From contig CAKOUU010000033.1 in assembly GCA_934120675.1 (NCBI GenBank), forward strand, positions 1 through 6,293: a DNA stretch of 6,293 nt, in the 5' to 3' direction. Below the pieces are notes generated by a model. That model saw nothing but the letters and a program-made list of their open reading frames with translations, was not told the origin of the DNA and did no database searches. This stretch comes from an uncultured Clostridia bacterium (GTDB lineage: Bacteria > Bacillota > Clostridia > TANB77 > CAG-508). The stretch's first letter is position 1. Each line of letters begins with the position of its first letter. The position numbers were made by a program, and so were the translations under genes. Below are positions 1 to 5,991 of the stretch, piece after piece.

Positions 1-1317
1 GGAAATAAAACAGAAAAAACAATAAAAATAGATGATTATTATTATAATGTAACAAAAACATTAGCAGAAAATGCAGTAATAGATAATAAAGCAACAAAAG
101 CGGCATATAACAAAACATATGAGGCAACAGTGTCAACAGAGGGAAATTATGCAATAACAGGTATAACAGTAACGATGGGAGGACAAGCAGTAACAACATC
201 TGGAAATAATGTAGTTGATGTTAATACAGGAAAAATAAAAATAGAGAAAGTTACAGGAGATATAGATATAAAAGTAACAACAAAGAAATTGAAAATACAA
301 TATACAACAGCAGTTAGTACAAGCAGTAGCTCAAGTAACACAAGTTCACTAAGTGCAAATTCAGTTGATAAAGGTACAACATTGTATATAAATATAATAG
401 CAACATTAGAGGGCAATAGATGTACATCAGTTCTAAAATCTGATAATTCAAAAACAGTACCATATGCAGTAAACTCAAATGGAAAATATACTTTTAAAGT
501 AAGTGGAACATATAATGGAAAAACGGTAGAAGAAGAAAAAGAAGTAATAGTAAATCAATATATGTCAGCACAAGGAGTAGTACAATATGATGCAGGAAAT
601 TGGACGCAAGCAGAAATACAAACATTACAAAGTAATAGTTTATATAATATAAATAAATCAAAAACAGCAAGTACTGCAACAGGACTAAACTTTACATTTG
701 GAGGATTTACATATGAGGGTGATACAACAAATGCAAGTGACATAGCAAGTGGAAATATAATTACAAGTAGAAACCAAAGTGTAACACCACAAAGTGGATA
801 TGGAACACCAAAATATTCAGGATGGCAAATATTAGAAAGCAAAGAAGAAAATGGAAAAACATATGTAACAAAAATAGCACATGCAGGAAGCCCAGAGAAT
901 TTTGTATATTATTATACAGCGAGTTATGATAATAGAAGAGTGGAATATATATTATCAGGAGGACAAAGAGGTATTGGAGGATATCAACCAAGAGATTGGA
1001 GTATGTATAAAGATAAAACTTTAGAAAAAAATGGATATATAAGTGATGTACATGCAATGACATATGACGAAGCATATAATATAACTGGAAACGGAAATAT
1101 AACTACTGGAATGAGAAATACAGGAGCATGCTACTGGCTTGCGTCTGCCAATACGAGTAGCTACTACGGCGTATGGGGTGTGCGCAATGACGGCTACATG
1201 GACTATAACTACGTCTTTTGCTGGGGAGTACGCCCCGTAGTTTCTCTGACATCTGGAGTCTACATAAAGAGTGGTAGCGGAACAGAGGCAGATCCATATA
1301 TATTAGGAAAAGACTAA
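1..1317 (+). CDS. C-terminal part of a large surface protein with Ig-like repeats and a C-type-lectin-like (DGR target type) end domain
   Basis: The reading frame is open from the first base, so this is the 3' end of a longer gene; 438 residues are visible. The GTG at 130 is internal and has no ribosome site. In order: two beta-rich Ig-like segments (about residues 1-100 and 125-190), separated by a Ser/Thr-rich linker (about 104-121, SSSSSNTSSLS), then a domain of about 245 residues. That domain ends with YWLAS (378-382) and GVRPVVSL (409-416), a pattern I know from C-type-lectin/formylglycine-enzyme-like domains that are DGR targets in Clostridia. The short tail ends GTEADPYILGKD; no LPXTG anchor or C-terminal membrane segment is seen, so anchoring must lie in the missing N-terminal part if the protein is surface-bound. 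Base use is AT-rich throughout except for one GC-rich block near the 3' end, described separately. Function (adhesion or ligand display) is inferred. Confidence 0.8.
   Translation, partial: GNKTEKTIKIDDYYYNVTKTLAENAVIDNKATKAAYNKTYEATVSTEGNYAITGITVTMGGQAVTTSGNNVVDVNTGKIKIEKVTGDIDIKVTTKKLKIQYTTAVSTSSSSSNTSSLSANSVDKGTTLYINIIATLEGNRCTSVLKSDNSKTVPYAVNSNGKYTFKVSGTYNGKTVEEEKEVIVNQYMSAQGVVQYDAGNWTQAEIQTLQSNSLYNINKSKTASTATGLNFTFGGFTYEGDTTNASDIASGNIITSRNQSVTPQSGYGTPKYSGWQILESKEENGKTYVTKIAHAGSPENFVYYYTASYDNRRVEYILSGGQRGIGGYQPRDWSMYKDKTLEKNGYISDVHAMTYDEAYNITGNGNITTGMRNTGACYWLASANTSSYYGVWGVRNDGYMDYNYVFCWGVRPVVSLTSGVYIKSGSGTEADPYILGKD
1126..1263 (+). other. Candidate variable region (VR) of a diversity-generating retroelement
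   Basis: Seen directly: 73 of 138 bases are G or C by hand count, against a strongly AT-rich background, and 20 of 46 codons end in C. Both arginines here are CGC, while every other arginine in the visible gene is AGA. The frame is unbroken on both sides. The encoded segment starts near YWLAS, has a run rich in Tyr, Ser, Gly, Asn, Asp and Cys, and ends in GVRPVVSL. Known: DGR variable regions sit at the 3' end of C-type-lectin-fold genes, are copied from a template repeat with changes at adenines (typically in AAC codons), and end in a constant GC-rich segment. Inferred: this block was written by a DGR located elsewhere. The boundaries are approximate. An alternative is a patch introduced by ordinary recombination. 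Confidence 0.62.
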
Positions 1318-1340
1318 AACATAAAAAATAGCATCAAAAT

Positions 1341-1371
1341 AAAAAAGAATACTTGAAAAGTATTCTTTTTT
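1341..1371 (+). terminator. Rho-independent terminator of the surface-protein gene, probably bidirectional
   Basis: A perfect 14-bp inverted repeat: A6GAATACTT (1341-1354) pairs with AAGTATTCT6 (1358-1371), leaving a 3-base GAA loop; in RNA the last pair may open to a larger loop. It lies 23 bases after the TAA at 1315-1317. The right arm ends in six T and the left arm begins with six A, so it can act on either strand. The stem core is AT-rich, which weakens it. Confidence 0.85.
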
Positions 1372-1381
1372 AGTATAAAAT
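1353..1381 (+). promoter_or_regulatory. Possible sigma-A-type promoter for the pgk operon
   Basis: TTGAAA (1353-1358) and TAAAAT (1376-1381) are separated by 17 bases, each one base from the consensus hexamer. The first hexamer overlaps the loop and right arm of the terminator. Matches of this quality arise easily by chance in such AT-rich DNA. A TATAAA at 1411-1416 is another -10 candidate but lacks a convincing -35. A promoter is expected between the terminator and pgk; its exact place is uncertain. Confidence 0.3.
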
Positions 1382-1430
1382 TGTATCAAGTAGCAAAAAT
1401 AGGTAAAAACTATAAAAAACAAATAAAAAA

Positions 1431-1445
1431 TTAGGAAAAACCTAA
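1431..1445 (+). promoter_or_regulatory. Small palindrome in the pgk leader
   Basis: TTAGGAAAAACCTAA is a perfect 5-bp inverted repeat with an A5 loop, placed just before the pgk ribosome site. A nearly identical 15-mer sits in the gpmI leader (3498-3512), and a weaker relative, ATAGGTAAAAACTAT, lies 32 bases upstream at 1399-1413. It could be an operator or a leader hairpin; no regulator is identified. Confidence 0.3.
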
Positions 1446-1463
1446 AAGAAAGAAGGAATGAAA

Positions 1464-2648
1464 ATGAACAAAAAAACAGTAAAAGACATCGATTTAAAAG
1501 GAAAGAAAGTATTTGTAAGATGTGACTTCAACGTACCAATGGACGAAAATCAAAACATCACAGACAACACAAGAATAGTAGCAGCACTACCAACAATAAA
1601 ATACCTATTAGAACAAAACTGCAAAATAATATTAGCATCACACTTAGGAAGACCAAAGGGAGAAGTAAAACCAGAATTCTCACTAAAACCAGTAGCAAAA
1701 GAGCTATCAAAATTATTAGGAAAAGAAATAATAATGGCAAATGACGTAATAGGAGAAGATGCAACAACAAAAGCAGAAAAACTAAAAGAAGGAGAAATAA
1801 TGCTACTTGAAAATGTAAGATTCCACAGAGAAGAAACAGACAATGACCCAGAATTTGCTAAAAAATTAGCATCAATGGCAGAAGTATTTGTAAATGATGC
1901 ATTTGGAACAGCACACAGAGCACATGCATCAACAACAGGAATAGCAGACTACATCCCAGGTGTAGCAGGATTCTTAATAGAAAAAGAATTAAAATTCTTA
2001 GGAAATGCCATCAACAATCCAGAAAGACCATTTGTAGCAATATTAGGTGGAGCAAAAGTTTCAGATAAAATAGGAGTAATAGATAGTTTATTAGATAAAG
2101 TTGATACATTAATGATAGGTGGAGGAATGGCATATACATTCTTTAAAGCACAAGGATATAATGTAGGAAATTCACTATGTGAAGTAGAAAAAACAGATTT
2201 AGCTTTAGAAGCAATGGAAAAAGCAAAATCAAAAGGTGTAAAATTATTATTACCAATAGATACAAAAATAGGAAAAGAATTCAAACCAGACACAGAAAGC
2301 AAAACAGTAGCATGGACAGAAATTCCAGATGAATGGGAAGGATTTGACATTGGAGAAAAAACAATAGAAATGTTCAAAAACGAATTAAAAAGTGCAAAAA
2401 CTGTAATTTGGAATGGACCACTAGGATTATTCGAATTTGACCAATTTGCAATTGGAACAAACGAAATAGCAAAAACACTTGCTGAATTAGATGCAACAAC
2501 AATAATAGGCGGTGGAGACTCAGCAGCAGCAGTAACTAAAGCAGGTTTAGCAGACAAAATGACACATATTTCTACAGGTGGAGGAGCGTCACTTGAATTC
2601 TTAGAAGGTAAAAAACTACCTGGTATTGAGTGCTTACAAGATAAATAA
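1464..2648 (+). CDS. pgk: Phosphoglycerate kinase
   Basis: Cytosolic glycolytic enzyme: 1,3-bisphosphoglycerate + ADP to 3-phosphoglycerate + ATP. It is 394 residues from ATG 1464, the usual bacterial length. Visible signatures: RCDFNVP (19-25; Cys20 replaces the common Val), R37, SHLGRPKG (59-66), ENVRF (116-120), NDAFGTAHRAHAS (144-156) for 3-phosphoglycerate binding; GGAKVSDKI (195-203), WNGPLGLFE (316-324), GGGDSAAAV (349-357) and STGGGASLEFLEG (370-382) for the nucleotide domain and hinge. No key residue is missing. Start choice: an ATG at 1458 is in frame, but AAGGA (1453-1457) touches it directly, whereas the same site lies six bases before ATG 1464, which also gives the family-typical MNKKTVKDID start. 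First gene of a run of four; tpiA follows after 12 bases. Its 5' third uses more AAC, GAC and TTC codons than the surface gene, as expected for high expression. Confidence 0.97.
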   Translation: MNKKTVKDIDLKGKKVFVRCDFNVPMDENQNITDNTRIVAALPTIKYLLEQNCKIILASHLGRPKGEVKPEFSLKPVAKELSKLLGKEIIMANDVIGEDATTKAEKLKEGEIMLLENVRFHREETDNDPEFAKKLASMAEVFVNDAFGTAHRAHASTTGIADYIPGVAGFLIEKELKFLGNAINNPERPFVAILGGAKVSDKIGVIDSLLDKVDTLMIGGGMAYTFFKAQGYNVGNSLCEVEKTDLALEAMEKAKSKGVKLLLPIDTKIGKEFKPDTESKTVAWTEIPDEWEGFDIGEKTIEMFKNELKSAKTVIWNGPLGLFEFDQFAIGTNEIAKTLAELDATTIIGGGDSAAAVTKAGLADKMTHISTGGGASLEFLEGKKLPGIECLQDK

Positions 2649-2656
2649 GGAGAGGA
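2649..2656 (+). promoter_or_regulatory. Ribosome binding site of tpiA
   Basis: GGAGAGGA starts directly after the pgk stop codon and ends four bases before ATG 2661. It fixes the tpiA start and makes translational coupling with pgk likely. Confidence 0.8.
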
Positions 2657-2660
2657 AATT

Positions 2661-3413
2661 ATGAGAAAAAAAGTAATTGCAGGAAACTGGAAAATGAACA
2701 TGCTTCCAAACGAAGCAATAAATTTTATAGACAAATTAACACCACTAGTAAAAGAAACAAAAAATGAAGTAATACTATGTGTGCCATACACAGACCTATT
2801 TTACGCATTACTAACAGCACAAGGAACAAACATCAAAATAGGAGCACAAAATATGCACTTTGAAGAAAATGGAGCATATACAGGAGAAGTATCAGGGAAA
2901 ATGCTAAAATCAATTGGAGTTGAATATGTTATAATAGGACACTCTGAAAGAAGACAATACTTCAACGAAACAGACGAAACAGTAAACAAAAAAATAAAAG
3001 CAGCATTTGCAAATGACTTAAAACCAATTGTATGTGTAGGCGAAACATTAGAACAAAGAGAAGCAAATCAAACACAAGAAGTTATAACAAAACAAACAGA
3101 ACTAGCATTACAAGGTTTAACAGAAGAGCAAGTTCAAAATACAATAATTGCATATGAACCAATATGGGCAATTGGAACAGGAAAAACAGCAACATCAGAA
3201 CAAGCAAATGACGCAATAAAATCAATTCGTGACAAAATTTGTCAAATCTATGGACAAAATGTAGCAAATGGAGTTATAATACAATATGGCGGAAGCGTAA
3301 AATCAAATAATGCAAAAGAACTATTTGAAATGTCAGACATCGATGGAGGTTTGGTCGGAGGAGCAAGCTTAAAACCAGATGAATTCGCAAAAATAGTAAA
3401 TTACGCAGATTAA
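2661..3413 (+). CDS. tpiA: Triosephosphate isomerase
   Basis: Interconverts dihydroxyacetone phosphate and glyceraldehyde 3-phosphate in the cytosol. The 250 residues match the normal length of this single-domain TIM barrel. Catalytic residues are all in place: Asn9 and Lys11 in AGNWKMNM (7-14), His94 in IIGHSERR (91-98), Glu166 in AYEPIWAIGTGK (164-175) followed by the flexible lid loop. The phosphate-binding loops YGGSVKSNN (209-217) and GGLVGGASL (229-237) are also intact. It lies 12 bases after pgk with its own strong ribosome site, so co-transcription is very likely. A gap of 111 bases with several inverted repeats separates it from gpmI. Nothing suggests pseudogenisation. Confidence 0.97.
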   Translation: MRKKVIAGNWKMNMLPNEAINFIDKLTPLVKETKNEVILCVPYTDLFYALLTAQGTNIKIGAQNMHFEENGAYTGEVSGKMLKSIGVEYVIIGHSERRQYFNETDETVNKKIKAAFANDLKPIVCVGETLEQREANQTQEVITKQTELALQGLTEEQVQNTIIAYEPIWAIGTGKTATSEQANDAIKSIRDKICQIYGQNVANGVIIQYGGSVKSNNAKELFEMSDIDGGLVGGASLKPDEFAKIVNYAD

Positions 3414-3423
3414 TGCAAATCAA

Positions 3424-3438
3424 AAATTGTAACAATTT
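3424..3438 (+). repeat. Near-perfect AT-rich palindrome between tpiA and gpmI
   Basis: AAATTGTAACAATTT is a 7+1+7 inverted repeat. The same ATTG/CAAT words recur just downstream (AAATTG at 3447-3452, CAAT at 3456-3459), so alternative pairings are possible. It could be an operator or a weak mRNA structure. AT richness makes chance a real option. Confidence 0.3.
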
Positions 3439-3480
3439 AAAAATTAAAATTGAAACAATATTTTGAAAAGCAAGAGCATA

Positions 3481-3524
3481 AAGGAAGGAGGAATATGTTA
3501 GAAAAAAACTAACATAGACTAATA
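3481..3524 (+). promoter_or_regulatory. Displaced Shine-Dalgarno plus hairpin before gpmI
   Basis: The strong ribosome site AAGGAAGGAGG (3481-3491) ends 33 bases before the gpmI ATG at 3525, too far for direct use. Between them is a perfect 8-bp inverted repeat, TATGTTAG (3494-3501) with CTAACATA (3509-3516), with an A7 loop. Folding it would leave about ten unpaired bases between the site and the ATG, an ordinary spacing. The bases immediately before ATG 3525 (CATAGACTAATA) contain no Shine-Dalgarno sequence. Hairpin-assisted initiation of this kind is known in phage T4; its use here is inferred. Confidence 0.5.
3495..3512 (+). other. Five-codon leader ORF (MLEKN) ahead of gpmI
   Basis: ATG 3495 lies three bases after the strong AAGGAAGGAGG site and is followed by TTA GAA AAA AAC TAA. 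It is in the same frame as gpmI, whose ATG begins 12 bases after the stop. It could be a translated minicistron that feeds ribosomes to gpmI by reinitiation, or simply the sequence of the hairpin stem. Too short to test by coding statistics. Confidence 0.25.
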
Positions 3525-5063
3525 ATGAAAGATAAAGTAACAATGCTAATGATATTAGATGGTTTTGGAGACAACAAAAACAAAGACGGAAACGCTATAA
3601 AACTAGCAAACACACCTAATATTGATAAACTAATGAAAAAATATCCAAACACAGACATATTTACAAGTGGATTACATGTAGGATTACCAGAAGGACAAAT
3701 GGGAAATTCAGAAGTAGGACACACAAATATAGGTGCAGGAAGAATAGTATATCAAGAATTAACAAGAATAACAAAATCAATAGAAGACGGAGACTTTTTC
3801 AGTAATCCAGAATTTATAGCTGCAATTGAAAATTGTAAAAAATACAATTCAAAATTACACATTCTAGGATTAGTATCAGACGGAGGAGTTCATAGCCACA
3901 ACAGACATTTATATGGACTATTAGAAATGGCAAAAAGAAGAGACTTTGAAGATGTATATGTTCACTGTTTCTTAGATGGAAGAGACACTCCACCAGCATC
4001 AGCAGAAACATATGTAGCTGAATTGCAAGAAAAAATGAAAGAAAAAGGCGTTGGAAAAATAGCATCACTTTCAGGAAGATTTTATGCAATGGACAGAGAT
4101 AAAAGATGGCAAAGAGTTCAAAAATGTTATGATGCTCTAGTAAATGGAGAAGGAGAAAAAGCAGGAGACCCAATAAAAGCAATCGAAGATTCTTATCAAA
4201 AAGAAGTATTTGATGAATTTGTTGTACCAACAGTAATGTGCAATGGAAATGAACCAGTAGCAAAAATAGAAGAAAACGACTCTGTAATATTCTTTAACTT
4301 CAGACCAGACAGAGCAAGAGAAATAACAAGAGCATTAGTTGATCCAGAATTTGATGGATTTGAAACAAAAAAAATGAATTTATATTATGTATGTTTCACA
4401 AGTTATGACGAAACAATGCCAAATGTACACATCGCATTCAAAAAAGAACCACTAAAAAATACATTTGGAGAAGTTGTAAGTGAAGCAGGACTAACACAAT
4501 TAAGAATAGCAGAAACAGAAAAATATGCACACGTAACATTCTTCTTTAATGGTGGAGAAGAAAAACAATATCCAGGAGAAGACAGAATATTAGTACCATC
4601 ACCAAAAGTAGAAACATATGATATGAAACCAGAAATGAGTGCATATGAAGTTACAGACAAAGTATGTGAAGCACTAGAAAATGACAAATATGATGTAGTA
4701 ATTCTAAACTTTGCAAACACAGACATGGTTGGACATACAGGAAGTCTACAAGCTGCAATAAAAGCAGTAGAAGCAGTAGACGAATGTGTAGGAAAAATTG
4801 TAAAAATAATAGAAGAAAAACAAGGAAATCTATTAATAACAGCAGACCACGGAAATGCAGAACAAATGATAGATTACAAAACAGGAGAACCACACACAGC
4901 ACATACAACAAATCCGGTTCCAATAATATTAGTAACAGCTAATAAAGAATACAAATTAAAAGAAAACGGAAAATTAGCAGATTTAGCGCCAACAATGCTT
5001 GATTTAATGGGAATTAAACAACCAGAAGAAATGACAGGAGAAAGCCTATTAATCAGAGAATAG
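3525..5063 (+). CDS. gpmI: 2,3-bisphosphoglycerate-independent phosphoglycerate mutase
   Basis: Converts 3-phosphoglycerate to 2-phosphoglycerate through a phosphoserine intermediate, using two Mn2+ ions, without the 2,3-bisphosphoglycerate cofactor. The 512 residues match the family length. Metal and catalytic residues are present at near-canonical positions: Asp12 (MILDGFG), Ser62 (GQMGNSEVGH, 57-66), His123 (GGVHSHNRH), Asp151-Arg153-Asp154 (DGRDTPP), Arg185 and Arg191 (SGRFYAMDRDKRW), Arg260 and Arg263 (FRPDRARE), Lys333 (EKYAHVTFF), Asp400 and His404 (NTDMVGHTG), Asp441 and His442 (TADHGNAE), His460 (HTAHTTNPVP). The alkaline-phosphatase-like domain is split around the transferase domain as usual. 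The start matches family N-termini, but its ribosome site is displaced upstream behind a hairpin. Third of the three glycolytic genes; the next gene begins eight bases after its TAG. Confidence 0.97.
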   Translation: MKDKVTMLMILDGFGDNKNKDGNAIKLANTPNIDKLMKKYPNTDIFTSGLHVGLPEGQMGNSEVGHTNIGAGRIVYQELTRITKSIEDGDFFSNPEFIAAIENCKKYNSKLHILGLVSDGGVHSHNRHLYGLLEMAKRRDFEDVYVHCFLDGRDTPPASAETYVAELQEKMKEKGVGKIASLSGRFYAMDRDKRWQRVQKCYDALVNGEGEKAGDPIKAIEDSYQKEVFDEFVVPTVMCNGNEPVAKIEENDSVIFFNFRPDRAREITRALVDPEFDGFETKKMNLYYVCFTSYDETMPNVHIAFKKEPLKNTFGEVVSEAGLTQLRIAETEKYAHVTFFFNGGEEKQYPGEDRILVPSPKVETYDMKPEMSAYEVTDKVCEALENDKYDVVILNFANTDMVGHTGSLQAAIKAVEAVDECVGKIVKIIEEKQGNLLITADHGNAEQMIDYKTGEPHTAHTTNPVPIILVTANKEYKLKENGKLADLAPTMLDLMGIKQPEEMTGESLLIRE

Positions 5064-5071
5064 GGGTAAAT

Positions 5072-5776
5072 ATGTTAAAACATACAAAGAAAATAAAAGA
5101 GATGTACGAAGATATACAAAGACGTATATTTTATATGATACCAGAAAAATGGGAAAAGATGTATTTATATGCTTCAGTATCAGATTTAATAGACAGGAGA
5201 CAAACAGGGGAACTATTCTTCTACTATATTCCAAAAGGAATATTTAAGAAGAACCCTGTAAATGTCTATGAAATACCACAAAAATTCAATTTAGACGAAA
5301 AAGAATACATCAAATTAGTAAATATTTTATATCAAAAAATTGTAGCATTGAGGGAAGAATTCAAAAAAATAGAAGTTGTACCAACTTGGACAAATTTGAC
5401 AATAATGATTCAAGGAATCAAATTTAAAGTTGAATATGATTATGAAGATTTAACAAAATCAAAATTTTCTAATTATGAAAGACATATAATTTGGAGATAC
5501 AATTTTCTAGGAATAAAAGAAGAGCAAATGAACAAAGAAGAAAGAAAAATAATTGAAAAATATTTGCTAGGTGAAAAAGTAGTTAGAAGAAGAGAAAGAT
5601 ACGAAGAAGGTATATACATAAAAAATATAAAAAACATAGTAGATTATGACACAGAAAGTTATGATAGTGAGCAAAATATAGAATATGTTGCAACTAAAGA
5701 CGAAAAGGTCATAAATCAAATTATTATGCCTGGAGACCAAATGCAGGCAAACAAAAAAGTTTATCAAAAAAAATAA
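5072..5776 (+). CDS. YezG/DUF600-family protein (immunity or antitoxin-like) with a charged C-terminal extension
   Basis: A 234-residue protein. Residues about 8-148 resemble the YezG (DUF600) family: IPEKWEKMYLYASV (23-36), GELFFYYIPKG (46-56), IPQKFNLDEKEY (68-79), a Leu/Glu-rich helix (80-99), PTWTNLTI (104-111), FKVEYDYEDL (118-127) and SNYERHIIWRYNFLGI (133-148). In Bacillus subtilis YezG neutralises the LXG toxin YeeF; that this copy is an immunity protein is inference. Residues about 149-234 form a Lys/Arg/Glu-rich tail, with RRRER at 172-176, not expected in the family. No signal peptide or membrane segment is seen, so it is probably cytosolic. It follows gpmI by eight bases with site AGGGG (5062-5066), hence is likely co-transcribed with the glycolytic genes. 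No toxin gene is in the window. Confidence 0.72.
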   Translation: MLKHTKKIKEMYEDIQRRIFYMIPEKWEKMYLYASVSDLIDRRQTGELFFYYIPKGIFKKNPVNVYEIPQKFNLDEKEYIKLVNILYQKIVALREEFKKIEVVPTWTNLTIMIQGIKFKVEYDYEDLTKSKFSNYERHIIWRYNFLGIKEEQMNKEERKIIEKYLLGEKVVRRRERYEEGIYIKNIKNIVDYDTESYDSEQNIEYVATKDEKVINQIIMPGDQMQANKKVYQKK

Positions 5777-5822
5777 TAATAATAAAGTGCAAAGCCAAGT
5801 GATTTATTGTTTGAAATTTTTC

Positions 5823-5952
5823 GGGATTGGGGGACGGGTCTCCAAATCCCTAAAAATTTAATAATGGGATTGGGGGCTAAGACTCTAAATCTTTAAAAAT
5901 TAAACAACGGGATGTGGGGCTAAGACTCTAAATCTTTAAAAAAATAAACAAT
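5823..5952 (+). repeat. Three tandem 43-44 base hairpin units
   Basis: Copies begin at 5823, 5866 and 5909, each with GGGAT. Copies 2 and 3 share an identical 27-base stretch (5873-5899 and 5916-5942). Copy 1 folds as GGGATT/AATCCC (5823-5828 with 5845-5850) plus GGGGA/TCTCC (5830-5834 with 5839-5843, one G-U pair) around a CGGG loop. In copies 2 and 3 the right arm reads CTCT and AATCTT, so several G-C pairs become G-U, and copy 3 also loses a pair at the base of its outer stem. These are the main contents of the 215-base gap 5777-5991. No T tract follows, so a classical terminator is not supported. The role is unknown: degraded mobile repeat, mRNA 3' structure, or leader of the next gene. 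Confidence 0.75.
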
Positions 5953-5974
5953 GATTAACAAAGTGAAGCATGGT

Positions 5975-5982
5975 GAAAGGAG
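5975..5982 (+). promoter_or_regulatory. Ribosome binding site of the iron-sulfur scaffold gene
   Basis: GAAAGGAG ends nine bases before ATG 5992, a good spacing. It supports this start for a gene that is cut by the right edge of the window. Confidence 0.8.
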
Positions 5983-5991
5983 CAAAAAACG

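Noticed and set aside
130..132. GTG as a start codon for the first gene
   Set aside because: The same frame is open back to base 1, no Shine-Dalgarno site precedes it, and it falls inside an Ig-like segment; the gene is cut by the left edge.
1156..1165. AGTAGCTACT perfect 10-base palindrome inside the variable block
   Set aside because: Short, within coding sequence, and explained by adjacent Ser-Ser-Tyr codons; no reason to treat it as a site by itself.
1126..1263. Chimeric assembly join or a foreign gene fragment
   Set aside because: The reading frame and domain logic continue across both edges, and the island covers exactly the segment that is variable in this protein type, so a simple join is less likely, though not excluded without reads.
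1458..1463. Upstream ATG of pgk as the start
   Set aside because: The purine-rich ribosome site directly abuts it with no spacing, whereas ATG 1464 has a proper distance and gives the family-typical N-terminus.
1949..2791. Long antisense open frame of 280 codons across pgk and the start of tpiA
   Set aside because: It is the mirror of strongly conserved pgk coding sequence, has no ribosome site, and its translation is a Ser/Pro/Phe-rich shadow without recognisable domains.
5806..5839. Promoter with TTGAAA at 5811-5816 for the iron-sulfur gene
   Set aside because: At 17 bases spacing the -10 position reads ACGGGT, which does not fit; no convincing hexamer pair was found in 5777-5991.
5823..5862. 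Rho-independent terminator of the YezG-like gene at repeat copy 1
   Set aside because: The stem is strong, but it is followed by TAAAAATTTAATAAT rather than a T tract; kept only as a repeat hairpin.
5823..5952. CRISPR array
   Set aside because: The units are contiguous degenerate copies with no unique spacers between identical repeats.
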